Shown here one piece after another: positions 1 to 8,399 of a stretch of 9,183 nucleotides of DNA. The notes beneath the pieces are model-generated. The model saw only the letters and a list, made by a program, of their open reading frames with translations. It was not told where the DNA came from and did not search any database. Position 1 is the first letter of the stretch; each line of letters opens with the position of its first letter. The position numbers and the translations under genes are program-made. Origin of the DNA: an uncultured Clostridia bacterium (lineage in GTDB: Bacteria; Bacillota; Clostridia; Lachnospirales; Lachnospiraceae); contig CAMOHF010000027.1 in the NCBI GenBank assembly GCA_946614685.1, positions 1 through 9,183 of the forward strand, given 5' to 3'.

Positions 1-1
1 T

Positions 2-829
2 GAGGAGCTTCTGAAGGAGAAGATCGATCGCGTGCTTGTGACCAAGAATATCATCCTTGAGAATCTCTATAAGAAGCCGGCCATCGATGCAGGCGAGCTC
101 TTTGAAACCCTGATGGAATACAAGAAGATGGTTGAACCCTATGTATGTGATGTGAGCGCATTTCTCTGGGATGCCATCAAGGAAGGCAAGAACATCCTGC
201 TTGAGGGACAGCTCGGTTCCCTGAAGGATCCCGATCACGGTATCTATCCGATGGTAACCTCTTCCTCCACACTGGCCGCATACGGAGCCATCGGCGCCGG
301 TATTCCTCCCTATGAGATCAAGAAGATCGTGACGGTTGTGAAGGCTTACTCTTCCGCAGTAGGTGCGGGCGCCTTTGTAAGCGAGATCTTCGGTGATGAG
401 GCAGATGAACTGCGCAGACGCGGTGGCGACGGCGGAGAGTACGGTGCTACGACGGGAAGACCCAGACGTATGGGATGGTTTGACTGTGTGGCTACCAAGT
501 ACGGATGTCGTATCCAGGGAACCACGGATGTGGCTTTCACAGTGCTTGACGTACTCGGCTATCTGGATGAGATTCCTGTCTGTGTCGGATATGAGATTGA
601 CGGAGAGGTGACCACGGATTTCCCGACCACCTATCGTCTCGAGAAGGCCAAGCCGGTCTTAAAGACGCTTCCCGGCTGGAAGTGTGATATCCGAGGAATC
701 AAGAAGTATGAGGATCTCCCGGAGAACTGCAGAAAGTACATCGAATTTGTGGAAAAAGAGATCGGCTTCCCGATCACCATGGTTTCCAACGGACCGAAGA
801 GAAGCGATATCATCTACAGAAACGCATAA
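2..829 (+). CDS. purA: Adenylosuccinate synthetase, C-terminal part (5' end outside window)
   Basis: This enzyme joins IMP and aspartate using GTP to make adenylosuccinate, the first committed step from IMP to AMP, in the cytoplasm. The reading frame is open from base 2, so only the last 275 residues of a protein usually about 420-430 aa long are present. Visible family signatures are DPDHGIYPMVTSSS (about 224-265), KAYSSAVGAG (about 341-370), the EYGATTGRPRR active-site loop followed by MGWFD (about 439-483), and a C-terminal SNGPKR segment matching the guanine-binding STGP region of E. coli PurA. One oddity is that the usual EGAQG motif reads EGQLG at 203-217. By alignment this puts Leu where E. 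coli has the IMP-contacting Gln224. Otherwise the protein looks intact and functional. It ends in TAA just before a hairpin terminator and converges with birA. The identification is secure. Confidence 0.95.
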   Translation, partial: EELLKEKIDRVLVTKNIILENLYKKPAIDAGELFETLMEYKKMVEPYVCDVSAFLWDAIKEGKNILLEGQLGSLKDPDHGIYPMVTSSSTLAAYGAIGAGIPPYEIKKIVTVVKAYSSAVGAGAFVSEIFGDEADELRRRGGDGGEYGATTGRPRRMGWFDCVATKYGCRIQGTTDVAFTVLDVLGYLDEIPVCVGYEIDGEVTTDFPTTYRLEKAKPVLKTLPGWKCDIRGIKKYEDLPENCRKYIEFVEKEIGFPITMVSNGPKRSDIIYRNA

Positions 830-836
830 GAAATAT

Positions 837-866
837 AAAAATGCCGCGAGAGATCGCGGCATTTTT
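837..866. terminator. Bidirectional intrinsic terminator between purA and birA
   Basis: A perfect 12-bp inverted repeat, AAAAATGCCGCG (837-848) and CGCGGCATTTTT (855-866), is separated by the 6-nt loop AGAGAT. The stem core is GC-rich. The flanking A run gives a T run on the other strand, so the hairpin has the form of a rho-independent terminator read from either side. It starts 8 nt after the purA stop and lies 8 nt beyond the birA stop, so it can end both convergent transcripts. Confidence 0.92.
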
Positions 867-874
867 ATTGTGCG

Positions 875-1741
875 TTAAGCGGGCTGATCGGGGAATCTGA
901 CCGAAATCTCCCCGCTTGATACGGGCATCGTCAGTCCCTGGCTGTCCCGAACAATCAAATCTCCGTCGGCGTTGATGCCGAGGCAGGTGTAGGTGGGTAG
1001 ATCGTCCGTGCTTATGGTGTAAGGGTCTGCGGCTGCAGCGGTTCTACCGTAAGGGATCAGGAAGATCTCGCCGCCGTTCCCGAGCAGTTTCTGATTGTAG
1101 GATCCGACGATGGATGTAAGAGAAGCGTGCTTCACATACTTGTCATACTCCCGAAAGAAGATTTCAAAAAAGAGAGTAAGCAGCGCATCTTTGTCGGTCT
1201 TTGTACCGGTGGCCATATAGATGGAGCCTGCCTTTTGACCGACGGACTCGGGGAAGCTTTCGTTGTTGATGTTCGCACCGATACCGATAATGACCGCACG
1301 TGATCCCGGAGCAATGTGTTCTTCGACTTCGACGGATTCTGTCAGAATGCCGACGATCTTCCTTCCGGAAAGCAGGATGTCGTTCGGCCACTTGATCTGT
1401 GTGGCTGCGCCCGTCAGCTTGTCGATGGCAGCAGACATGGCGTAGGCAGCCAGGATGGTAAGCCCGGGAAGCTTCTCGGCGGGAAGCTTCGGTATCACGA
1501 TCAGACTCATATAGATGCTGTCCGTGCTGTCGGAGACAAAGGATCTGCCAAGCCGCCCCTTGCCCGCAGTCTGTGTGTCCGCAAGGATCAGGGTGCCTGA
1601 AGCGGCATACGTGGAAAGAAGCCGCTTGGCGGCTTCGTTCGTTGAGTCGATGACCGAATGGTGGATGATACACCGAATACCCTTATACTTCGTCGGGCTG
1701 ATCGGCGGCTGATTTGTCGGTAGTTTCAGATGTGAGTTCAT
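875..1741 (-). CDS. birA: Biotin--[acetyl-CoA-carboxylase] ligase without DNA-binding domain
   Basis: This enzyme activates biotin with ATP to biotinyl-5'-AMP and transfers it to the target lysine of biotin carboxyl carrier proteins. From the ATG at 1741 it is 288 aa. Visible motifs are the IDSTN biotin-pocket segment (residues 31-35), QTAGKGRLGR (57-66, the biotinyl-AMP loop, GRGRRGR in E. coli), IKWPNDI (116-122) and GRKIVGILTE (126-135, with the conserved lysine). A C-terminal SH3-like part ends in SSGEISVR (275-282). The N-terminal winged helix of bifunctional BirA is absent, so this should be a ligase only and not a biotin repressor. The start is uncertain: ATG 1741 lies 59 nt inside the upstream gene and has only a weak ribosome-binding site, and no better ATG, GTG or TTG occurs before the conserved domain. 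It probably depends on translational coupling to the upstream gene. Confidence 0.9.
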   Translation of the reverse strand: MNSHLKLPTNQPPISPTKYKGIRCIIHHSVIDSTNEAAKRLLSTYAASGTLILADTQTAGKGRLGRSFVSDSTDSIYMSLIVIPKLPAEKLPGLTILAAYAMSAAIDKLTGAATQIKWPNDILLSGRKIVGILTESVEVEEHIAPGSRAVIIGIGANINNESFPESVGQKAGSIYMATGTKTDKDALLTLFFEIFFREYDKYVKHASLTSIVGSYNQKLLGNGGEIFLIPYGRTAAAADPYTISTDDLPTYTCLGINADGDLIVRDSQGLTMPVSSGEISVRFPDQPA

Positions 1742-2240
1742 GGTTTTCCGTGTTCCTGTATTTCTCTGGTATTTCGATTTCGGATTCCTCGTCATCCTTG
1801 TGGGGAATGCGTTCGTTGACAAAGTTGTAAATCCTGGCACACAGCTCGCCCTTCATGGTGAAGGGGATGACGTAAGCACGTCGGCCGGCTTTGACATTCA
1901 AGATGGGGAAGAGTCCCGCCTCGTCTGCAAGTACCATGGTGACAAACTCGATCTGCTCAAAATCATAATGGGTCACGCCGTAGCGATGGGTGACCGTAAG
2001 TCCCTCATCATCGAAACGATAGGTGATATCGTAGGCGGACTGGCGGAAGGAACTGTAGATCAGATAGAGTCCGTAGGCGCCCAGCAGTACCATAAACATC
2101 ATGGTGAGCATGGGGTGTTTGATGATGCCTTTAAGCATCGTTACAAACTGCAGCACCGCGATCAGGAAGAAGACACTTCCGAGAATACGGTAGGAGATGC
2201 GGTTGGCGCTTCGTTTATTCACTGTATACGTAAAACTCAT
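1683..2240 (-). CDS. Two-helix membrane protein, YcxB-like
   Basis: This is a 185-aa protein of unproven function. It has a short N-terminal cytoplasmic-looking stretch and two hydrophobic helices close together (about residues 19-36 and 43-62). A soluble beta-rich region (about 68-150) contains YRFDDEGLTVTHRYG and YDFEQIEFVTM, and the last 35 residues form an acidic, low-complexity tail. This layout resembles YcxB-like/PH-like bacterial membrane proteins, a call based on overall pattern only. The start at 2240 is chosen because GAGAGG (2248-2253 on this strand) sits 7 nt upstream and a strong extended -10 lies just beyond it. Longer in-frame extensions toward 2369 would begin upstream of that promoter. 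It is the first gene of a two-gene operon, and its 3' end overlaps birA by 59 nt in another frame. Confidence 0.75.
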   Translation of the reverse strand: MSFTYTVNKRSANRISYRILGSVFFLIAVLQFVTMLKGIIKHPMLTMMFMVLLGAYGLYLIYSSFRQSAYDITYRFDDEGLTVTHRYGVTHYDFEQIEFVTMVLADEAGLFPILNVKAGRRAYVIPFTMKGELCARIYNFVNERIPHKDDEESEIEIPEKYRNTENHELTSETTDKSAADQPDEV

Positions 2241-2268
2241 AGGTATACCTCTCTTGTACATTTGCCCC

Positions 2269-2297
2269 ATTATAGCACAGGAAGTCGGTAAAGAAAA
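2269..2297 (-). promoter_or_regulatory. Extended -10 sigma-A promoter for the YcxB-like/birA operon
   Basis: On the minus strand a perfect TATAAT (2274 to 2269) is preceded by TGC (2277-2275), giving the extended -10 form TGNTATAAT. The -35 region at 17-bp spacing, TTTTCT (2297-2292), is poor, as is common with extended -10 promoters. Transcription would start near 2262, leaving a leader of about 22 nt that contains the ribosome-binding site. Confidence 0.78.
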
Positions 2298-2309
2298 GGC
2301 GTGTATGAT

Positions 2310-2338
2310 TTGACGCTTTCGAGCGAAAATGCTACAAT
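2310..2338 (+). promoter_or_regulatory. icd promoter: Sigma-A promoter for icd and the downstream chaperone genes
   Basis: TTGACG (2310-2315), a 17-bp spacer and TACAAT (2333-2338) form a near-consensus housekeeping promoter. TGC directly before the -10 adds an extended -10 element. Transcription should begin near 2345, giving a leader of roughly 27 nt with AGGAGG at 2358-2363, 8 nt before the ATG at 2372. The spacer contains the palindrome TTTCG-AG-CGAAA (2317-2328), which could be an operator. No other promoter of similar quality was found upstream of the following genes, so this one may drive the whole rightward run. Confidence 0.82.
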
Positions 2339-2371
2339 ATTGTGAGCAATTTTGGTCAGGAGGACACATTT

Positions 2372-3580
2372 ATGAGTAAGATTCAGATGACAACACCCCT
2401 TGTGGAGATGGACGGAGATGAGATGACAAGAATCCTTTGGCAGATGATCAAGGATGAACTCATCTTACCGTTTATAGATTTAAAGTCCGAGTACTATGAT
2501 CTGGGACTTGCGCACCGCGATGAGACGGATGACAAGGTGACCTTTGATTCTGCCTATGCGACCAAGAAGTACGGCGTTGCAGTTAAGTGTGCAACCATCA
2601 CACCGAACGCGGCGAGAGTGACAGAGTACAACCTGAAAGAGATGTGGAAGAGCCCCAACGGAACCATCCGTGCCATCCTGGACGGAACTGTATTCCGTGC
2701 ACCCATCATCGTGAAGGGCATCGAGCCCTGCGTGAAGAACTGGGAGTCTCCCATCACCATCGCTAGACATGCATACGGAGACGTATACAAGGCAAGCGAG
2801 ATGAAGATCCCGGGCGCAGGCAAGGCTGAGCTTGTATATACCGATGAGAACGGCAACGAGACAAGAGAGCTGATCCATACATTCAACGGCCCCGGCATCA
2901 TCCAGGGTATGCACAATTTAAACGGTTCCATCGAGAGCTTTGCGAGATGCTGTTTCAATTACGCACTTGATATCAAGCAGAGCCTCTGGTTTGCAACCAA
3001 GGATACCATCTCCAAGAAGTATGACCACACCTTCAAGGATATCTTCCAGGAGATCTTTGATGCCGAATACAAGGAGAAGTTTGATGCTGCGGGCATCGAG
3101 TATTTCTATACACTGATCGATGACGCGGTAGCGCGTGTGATGAAGTCCAAGGGCGGATTCATCTGGGCATGCAAGAATTACGACGGCGACGTGATGAGCG
3201 ATATGCTTTCTTCCGCCTTCGGTTCACTTGCCATGATGACGTCCGTGCTGGTATCCCCTGACGGAACCTATGAGTACGAGGCTGCACACGGAACCGTACA
3301 GCGTCACTACTACAAGCACTTAAAGGGTGAGGAGACCTCTACCAACTCGGTTGCGACCATCTTCGCATGGACGGGCGCACTTAGAAAGCGCGGCGAGCTT
3401 GACGGTATCAGCGAGCTTTCCGATTTTGCGGACAAGCTTGAGAAGGCTACCATCGCCACCATCGAGTCCGGAAAGATGACCAAGGATCTTGCACTCATCA
3501 CAACCATGAAGGATGTGACCACCTTAAACAGCGAGGACTTTATAAAGGCCATCCGTAAGGAACTTGAAGCAACACTGTAG
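2372..3580 (+). CDS. icd: NADP-dependent isocitrate dehydrogenase, eukaryote-like homodimeric type
   Basis: This enzyme oxidatively decarboxylates isocitrate to 2-oxoglutarate with reduction of NADP+, supplying carbon skeletons for glutamate and NADPH in the cytoplasm. It has 402 aa and belongs to the homodimeric group that includes human IDH1, not the E. coli Icd type. Early residue numbering matches human IDH1: SPNGTIR ends at R100, GTVFR at R109 and the isocitrate-binding RHAYGD begins at R132, with Y139 following. The catalytic lysine is K210 in FATKDTI, the metal-binding aspartates are D273 and D277 in NYDGDVMSD, and the NADP 2'-phosphate region is [10 protein letters not shown] with R311 and H312. 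The start at 2372 is fixed by AGGAGG 8 nt upstream. An in-frame GTG at 2342 precedes the expected transcription start. All key residues are present. The next gene begins 17 nt after the stop. Confidence 0.96.
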   Translation: MSKIQMTTPLVEMDGDEMTRILWQMIKDELILPFIDLKSEYYDLGLAHRDETDDKVTFDSAYATKKYGVAVKCATITPNAARVTEYNLKEMWKSPNGTIRAILDGTVFRAPIIVKGIEPCVKNWESPITIARHAYGDVYKASEMKIPGAGKAELVYTDENGNETRELIHTFNGPGIIQGMHNLNGSIESFARCCFNYALDIKQSLWFATKDTISKKYDHTFKDIFQEIFDAEYKEKFDAAGIEYFYTLIDDAVARVMKSKGGFIWACKNYDGDVMSDMLSSAFGSLAMMTSVLVSPDGTYEYEAAHGTVQRHYYKHLKGEETSTNSVATIFAWTGALRKRGELDGISELSDFADKLEKATIATIESGKMTKDLALITTMKDVTTLNSEDFIKAIRKELEATL

Positions 3581-3597
3581 AAAGAACGAATCAGAAT

Positions 3598-6500
3598 ATG
3601 AAGATCTGGCATATACTCGGCATTGACGAGACGAAGGACAAGGATGAGATAAAGAAGGCATATCGCACAAGGCTTACCAAGGTGAACCCCGAGGATGATC
3701 CGGAGGGGTTCATGGAACTTAGAGCGGCTTATGAAGAGGCGGTACGTCTTGCTGACGCGAAGGAAGAGGAGGCTCCGGAGCTGTCTCCGGTTGCCAAACT
3801 GGTCGACGAATTGTACAGCGATTACAATCGACGCGTGGAAGCGGACGAGTGGAAGGCGCTTTTTGACAACGATCTCTTTGTGGCACTGGACACGTCCGAA
3901 GACAGCTTTCGTGAACTGATGCGGTATCTGCTGGATCATTTTATGTTGTCCCACGAGGTCTGGCAGGTCATCGTGGAGCGTTTTGATGTGAACGCACGCA
4001 AGAAGGAACTCTCTGAGATTTTTCCGGAGAACTTTCTTGATTATATGATCAACAATGCGATCTACGACGATCCCATCGATCACAAGCTGTTTGAGGGGGA
4101 TGTGTCGCAGTTTGATGATTACCTCGACTGCTATATGAAGGCGGATTCCGCACTGAGAAGGCACGATACGGAAGAGGTAGAACGCCTGCTTGACGAGCTT
4201 TCCGAATTCGACGTGAGCCACCCTTATGCGGAACTGATCAGGAACCGTTTTCGCCTGTCGAAATTTGTGGATCAGTATTCCGAAGATGCAAGGGAAGCAG
4301 GAGAGGAAGCCAAACTTCAGCTGGCAGAGATCAAAGCCAATAACACACTGCTTCTTGAGGATCTGCCCGAGGACTACCATGTCCTGCTGCAGGCAGGTTT
4401 TATCGCACGTCTCGAGGGTGATTATGATGCCGCAAAGGAATTCTATGAGAAGGTCCTTTCGGTAAACGAGGATAATTATCAGGCCAGATGTGAACTGGCG
4501 GAGCTTCTGTATCTGACCGGCGAGTACGAGAAGTCGAGAGATGCATTTATCGACCTTCTGAAAGAAAATCACTACGACAACGGTATACGTGCGGCTATGA
4601 TCCGTGCCAACCAGGCTCTGATCGATTCCTATAAGAAGAAGATCGAGGAGGATCCTTCGGATGACGACACTCGTTTGGAGATGGGCTGGAGCTATTACCA
4701 AAGCTATGCATTTCAGGACGGTATCGACATCCTGGAAAGCTTCCGGCCGAAGCCGGAGAAGTACTGTGAGTACTACAACGTCAAAGGAAGAACCTTTTTG
4801 TGCCTGAGTCGGTACGAGGAAGCCATCGAGTGCTTCAAGCTGTGGAAAGCAGCCATCGAGGCGATTCCCGAGGACGCAGATGACGAGGACAGTTTAAAAA
4901 AGAAAAAACGCTACGGCTATGTCAATTTCCTGCTCGGAGACTGTTATCTGAAACTCAAGGATTTCGGTCCGGCAAGAGAGTACATCATGAAGGCCAAATC
5001 CATCCCTCACGAAGAGGAGATCCTGACCTATGAGTCGATCTGCGAGCTTGAGTATGAGTGTGGCAATTACGACGCATGTATCCGCGCCTGTGATGAGTTA
5101 AACGAAAAAGACGACAGAAGCTATTTGAGCTATGACTATATGTCCAAGGCCTGCTATGCGCAAGGCTATTACCGTGAGGCGGTTTCCGCGGCGGAACACG
5201 CCATCTCCATCTATCCCTTTGTGGCAGAGACCTACGGTCTTTTGATCAGGATATATCTGCGCGCGAAGGAGCCGGATCTGGCAAGACAGGTTCTGGATCG
5301 CTTCAGAAGCTATGAGGTGGAAAGCGACTGTATGGACTACCATGAGGCGCTGATCCTGGAGTATGAAGGAAAGAAAGAAGAACTTGTCGATCTTCTTCAA
5401 AAGACGCTCGAACGAGGTACGATCACAGATACGGATATCGAGGATTATGCCTATATTTATATGATCCTCGGACGCACCTACGCATCACTCGGTGATCATC
5501 CGAAGGCGCTTCTTGCTTATGAGAAGGCAGTCGAGATCAATCCGGATCACGCGACAGCGCACGGACGCTACGGCGTGGAACTCCGTATGGCGAGCAGATA
5601 CGAGGAAGCACTCCGGGAGATCAATATTCAGCTTGAGAGAGAACCGGATTCACCGTATTATTATGTAAACCGAGGCATGCTTATGCAGGCGCTCGGGAGT
5701 TCGAAGGACTCCATCCGCGATTTTGAAGAGGCCTTAAAATACGAGCCGGAGAATGCGTACTGTCATTACAAGATCGGTTATACGTTAGAATCCGAGAATG
5801 CATTCGAAGAGGCGCTGGCCCATTACGATAAGGCGATTGCCATCACTGATCCCTACTGGGAGGACGAGCGCAAGGATTCCATGATCGCCAAGTGCAGGGT
5901 GCTGCAGTGTCTGATGCGCTTCGATGAAGCCAATGAGCTTTATGCCGCATACGAAAAAGAGTACGGTCTTACGAGCGATATGGTGGATGACTGGTCCACA
6001 CTGCTTTCGAGAGAAGATCGACTTAAAGAGGCGATCGATCTTTTAAAGCGAGGGATCGATGCGCTTCCGGATGATGCGCAAAGTTTGATCTATTCCCTGA
6101 TCTGTATTGCCGGAAGATCGGATTATATCGGTGTCGCAAGAGAGGCAGCGGAACTCGGTTTGGAGCGGATTCCGAACGATCCTTATGTATACGCCAATAT
6201 GGCATCCATTCTTCGGGAACTCGAGGAGAATGCCGAGGCGAAGAAGTATTTCGAAAAAGCGGTCGAGTTTGACGAGGATATGAAGGAGAATCTCTATCCG
6301 GAACTTGTGGAAGTTATGTACCAGCTGCCGGGCGGTCATCATCTGTTTAAACCGGCGAAGCTGATCGAGCAGGCAATGAAAGCGAAGGAGAAGCGTGAGA
6401 CACCGCACAATTTGCTGAAGCTTGCAAAACTATACAGAGTCCTTAAGAAGACAGACGAAGCGCTTGCCGTATGCAAGAAGGCACTTGCCGTAAAGCGGTG

Positions 6501-6675
6501 CAGAGACTGTGTCTACGGCAGATGCCACGAGATCATCTTCCAGAAGGGACTGATCTATGAATCAATCAAGGATTATAAAACCGCATACGATTGTTATGCG
6601 GAAGCACTTAGAATCTGCGGACGTAATCAGACCTATGAGAACGCCATGCAGAGAGTATCGAGGAAAATCAAATGA
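3598..6675 (+). CDS. Giant J-like/TPR protein, probable co-chaperone of the adjacent HscC-type Hsp70
   Basis: This 1025-aa soluble, acidic protein has no signal peptide or membrane segment. Residues 3-50 read as a J-domain: WHILGI, then [10 protein letters not shown] (helix II), then [16 protein letters not shown] (helix III). The HPD catalytic tripeptide is replaced by NPE (residues 30-32). The [13 protein letters not shown] pattern matches my recollection of DjlB/DjlC-like J proteins. From about residue 260 to the end are some 15 or more tetratricopeptide-type repeats. The clearest are at 261-294, 295-328, 391-424, 438-471, 509-542, 617-650, 651-684, 685-718, 719-752, 861-894 and 978-1010. 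A cysteine cluster (C968, C971, C976, followed by H977) sits between the last two repeats. There is no G/F region or DnaJ zinc-finger domain. The ribosome-binding site is weak and lies 17 nt after icd, suggesting coupling, and the stop overlaps the hscC start as ATGA. By inference it recruits clients through TPRs and delivers them to HscC. Confidence 0.85.
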   Translation: MKIWHILGIDETKDKDEIKKAYRTRLTKVNPEDDPEGFMELRAAYEEAVRLADAKEEEAPELSPVAKLVDELYSDYNRRVEADEWKALFDNDLFVALDTSEDSFRELMRYLLDHFMLSHEVWQVIVERFDVNARKKELSEIFPENFLDYMINNAIYDDPIDHKLFEGDVSQFDDYLDCYMKADSALRRHDTEEVERLLDELSEFDVSHPYAELIRNRFRLSKFVDQYSEDAREAGEEAKLQLAEIKANNTLLLEDLPEDYHVLLQAGFIARLEGDYDAAKEFYEKVLSVNEDNYQARCELAELLYLTGEYEKSRDAFIDLLKENHYDNGIRAAMIRANQALIDSYKKKIEEDPSDDDTRLEMGWSYYQSYAFQDGIDILESFRPKPEKYCEYYNVKGRTFLCLSRYEEAIECFKLWKAAIEAIPEDADDEDSLKKKKRYGYVNFLLGDCYLKLKDFGPAREYIMKAKSIPHEEEILTYESICELEYECGNYDACIRACDELNEKDDRSYLSYDYMSKACYAQGYYREAVSAAEHAISIYPFVAETYGLLIRIYLRAKEPDLARQVLDRFRSYEVESDCMDYHEALILEYEGKKEELVDLLQKTLERGTITDTDIEDYAYIYMILGRTYASLGDHPKALLAYEKAVEINPDHATAHGRYGVELRMASRYEEALREINIQLEREPDSPYYYVNRGMLMQALGSSKDSIRDFEEALKYEPENAYCHYKIGYTLESENAFEEALAHYDKAIAITDPYWEDERKDSMIAKCRVLQCLMRFDEANELYAAYEKEYGLTSDMVDDWSTLLSREDRLKEAIDLLKRGIDALPDDAQSLIYSLICIAGRSDYIGVAREAAELGLERIPNDPYVYANMASILRELEENAEAKKYFEKAVEFDEDMKENLYPELVEVMYQLPGGHHLFKPAKLIEQAMKAKEKRETPHNLLKLAKLYRVLKKTDEALAVCKKALAVKRCRDCVYGRCHEIIFQKGLIYESIKDYKTAYDCYAEALRICGRNQTYENAMQRVSRKIK

Positions 6676-8366
6676 TAGTAGGTATCGATTTAGGAACCAC
6701 CAACAGTTTAATATCGTACTTTGACGGCGAAAAGTCCGTCGTGATACCGAACCGCCTCGGAAAGCTGCTCACACCGTCCGCTGTATCCGTGGATGAAGAA
6801 GGTACGGTCTATGTCGGTGAGACGGCGAAGGAGAGAAAACTCCGCTTTCCGGGAACGACGGCAGAAGTATTTAAGAGAAGCATGGGTACCGCCAAGAAGT
6901 TTTCCCTTGGTGAAAGGGAGTTTACGGCGGCGGAGCTTTCTTCCTTCGTGTTAAAGTCTCTGAAGGAAGATGCGGAAGCCTATCTCGGTGAGACCATCGA
7001 GGAGGCGGTTGTTTCCGTTCCGGCCTATTTCAATGACAAGCAGAGGAAGGACACGAAGAAGGCGGGAGAACTTGCAGGCTTCCGTGTGGAGCGTATCATC
7101 AGTGAGCCCACGGCAGCAGCTGTGGCGTACGGATTAGACAAAAAGGATGCGGACACCAAGTTTCTGGTATTTGACTTGGGCGGCGGTACATTTGATGTAT
7201 CGATCCTCGAGCTCTTCCAGAACATTATGGAGGTTCGCGCGGTGGCGGGCGATAATTTCCTCGGCGGAGAGGATTTCACAGAGGTGCTTGAGCAGATGTT
7301 CTTCCGCGAGAAGGAGATCGACGAGGACAGTCTCGATGCCAAGCAGCGCGCGCATGTAAGAAAGCAGGCCGAAATCTGCAAGATGGGATTTGAGGAGGGC
7401 AAGTCCTCCACCTTTAAGTGCAAGATCGGTGAAGAGTCTTACAGTTACGAGATCAGCCTCGACGACTATGAGAAGTCCTGTCAGGTGCTCCTAGCGAAGA
7501 TCAGAAAGCCGATCGAGCGAAGCTTAAAGGATGCGAATGTCAAGCTGTCCGATATCAGCGAGGTCATCTTAGTGGGCGGCGCGACCAAGCTGCCCATCGT
7601 AAGACGCTTTGTCAGCAGACTGTTCGGACGCATTCCGAATACCAATATCAATCCCGATGAGGTTGTGGCATACGGCGCTGCGATCCAGGCTGCGATGAAG
7701 GAACGTAACGAGGCCGTGAAGGAGGTGATCCTCACGGATGTCTGCCCCTTCACTTTGGGTACGGAGGTATCCATCACCAGAAGCGGCGGATTGCATGACA
7801 GCGGTCACTATCTGCCGATGATCGAGCGAAATTCGGTCATTCCGGTATCCCATACAGAGCGCCTTTATACGGTGTTTGAGAACCAGAGCACGATCCGTGT
7901 GGAGATCCTGCAGGGCGAGAGCCGTATTGCGAGAAACAATGTCTACCTCGGAGAGATCGATGTATCCGTTCCGATGGGGCCTGCGGGCAAGGAAGCCGTG
8001 GACGTCACCTACACCTATGATGTGAACTCCATACTGGAGGTGATCGTGAAGGTTGTATCCACAAAGCTTGAGAAGCGTGTCGTGATCAAGAACGAAGAAA
8101 CGGATATGACCGATGAGGAGATCGATGAGAGACTGGCCTCTCTGGCGGCCCTGAAGATCCATCCGCGTGAGCAGGAGGAGAACAAGCTTCTTTTGATGCG
8201 CGGTGATCGTATGTACGAGGAGTCCGTCGGCGAGAAGCGTCGGCTCATCGAGCAAAGGATGAACCGCTTCGAGGAGATCCTGGATAAGCAGGACCGCTCC
8301 GCAATTGAAGAGGAGCGAAAGGACTTTCGCGAGTTTTTGGATGTTATAGAGGAGGAACCATCATGA
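6672..8366 (+). CDS. hscC: HscC-type Hsp70 chaperone
   Basis: This is a 564-aa Hsp70-family ATPase. Visible motifs are GIDLGTTNS (residues 4-12, phosphate loop 1), the catalytic-lysine region EVFKRSMG (65-72), [10 protein letters not shown] (145-154), [11 protein letters not shown] (166-176, phosphate loop 2), DNFLGGEDF (194-202) and [14 protein letters not shown] (298-311, adenosine site). The linker is [13 protein letters not shown] (351-363), followed by a beta substrate-binding domain (about 360-475) with ILQGE, then a short helical lid. Length and wording ([27 protein letters not shown]) match E. coli HscC (556 aa) much better than DnaK, which is about 610-640 aa. The disordered DnaK C-terminal tail is missing. 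The known HscC group lacks the features that bind GrpE and cycles nucleotide quickly without an exchange factor; that this protein does so is inferred. The start is ATG 6672, with GAGG 8 nt upstream inside the preceding gene. The 4-nt overlap implies coupled synthesis with the J/TPR protein. Confidence 0.93.
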   Translation: MIVGIDLGTTNSLISYFDGEKSVVIPNRLGKLLTPSAVSVDEEGTVYVGETAKERKLRFPGTTAEVFKRSMGTAKKFSLGEREFTAAELSSFVLKSLKEDAEAYLGETIEEAVVSVPAYFNDKQRKDTKKAGELAGFRVERIISEPTAAAVAYGLDKKDADTKFLVFDLGGGTFDVSILELFQNIMEVRAVAGDNFLGGEDFTEVLEQMFFREKEIDEDSLDAKQRAHVRKQAEICKMGFEEGKSSTFKCKIGEESYSYEISLDDYEKSCQVLLAKIRKPIERSLKDANVKLSDISEVILVGGATKLPIVRRFVSRLFGRIPNTNINPDEVVAYGAAIQAAMKERNEAVKEVILTDVCPFTLGTEVSITRSGGLHDSGHYLPMIERNSVIPVSHTERLYTVFENQSTIRVEILQGESRIARNNVYLGEIDVSVPMGPAGKEAVDVTYTYDVNSILEVIVKVVSTKLEKRVVIKNEETDMTDEEIDERLASLAALKIHPREQEENKLLLMRGDRMYEESVGEKRRLIEQRMNRFEEILDKQDRSAIEEERKDFREFLDVIEEEPS

Positions 8367-8391
8367 CGAAGTCATGATTCGGAATGGTTCC
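8354..8391 (+). promoter_or_regulatory. Nested hairpin at the hscC stop codon
   Basis: An outer stem, GGAACCAT (8354-8361) with ATGGTTCC (8384-8391), encloses an inner stem, CATGAC (8362-8367) with GTCATG (8371-8376), closed by a GAA triloop. Seven unpaired bases (8377-8383) lie on the 3' side. The structure covers the hscC stop codon. No T run follows, so it is not a standard terminator. RNA processing, stabilisation or control of hsp20 expression are possible roles. Only the base complementarity is directly seen. Confidence 0.6.
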
Positions 8392-8399
8392 GACGACAG

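Noticed and set aside
1740..2291. 183-codon plus-strand open frame antisense to the YcxB-like gene
   Set aside because: The minus-strand gene has a promoter, a ribosome-binding site and sensible membrane topology; this frame has none of these.
2241..2369. N-terminal extension of the YcxB-like protein from starts up to 2369
   Set aside because: The extended -10 at 2269-2274 lies inside the extension, and a good ribosome-binding site serves the ATG at 2240.
2342..2371. Upstream GTG start for icd
   Set aside because: It lies just before the predicted transcription start and lacks a ribosome-binding site. ATG 2372 has AGGAGG at ideal spacing and gives numbering that matches human IDH1.
3310..4701. 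Long open frame (463 codons) on the minus strand across the icd/J-TPR junction
   Set aside because: It is antisense to two well-supported genes, has no ribosome-binding site or recognisable motif, and follows from the codon bias of the real genes.
7569..8255. 228-codon open frame antisense to hscC
   Set aside because: It mirrors conserved Hsp70 coding sequence, with no family resemblance or initiation signal of its own.
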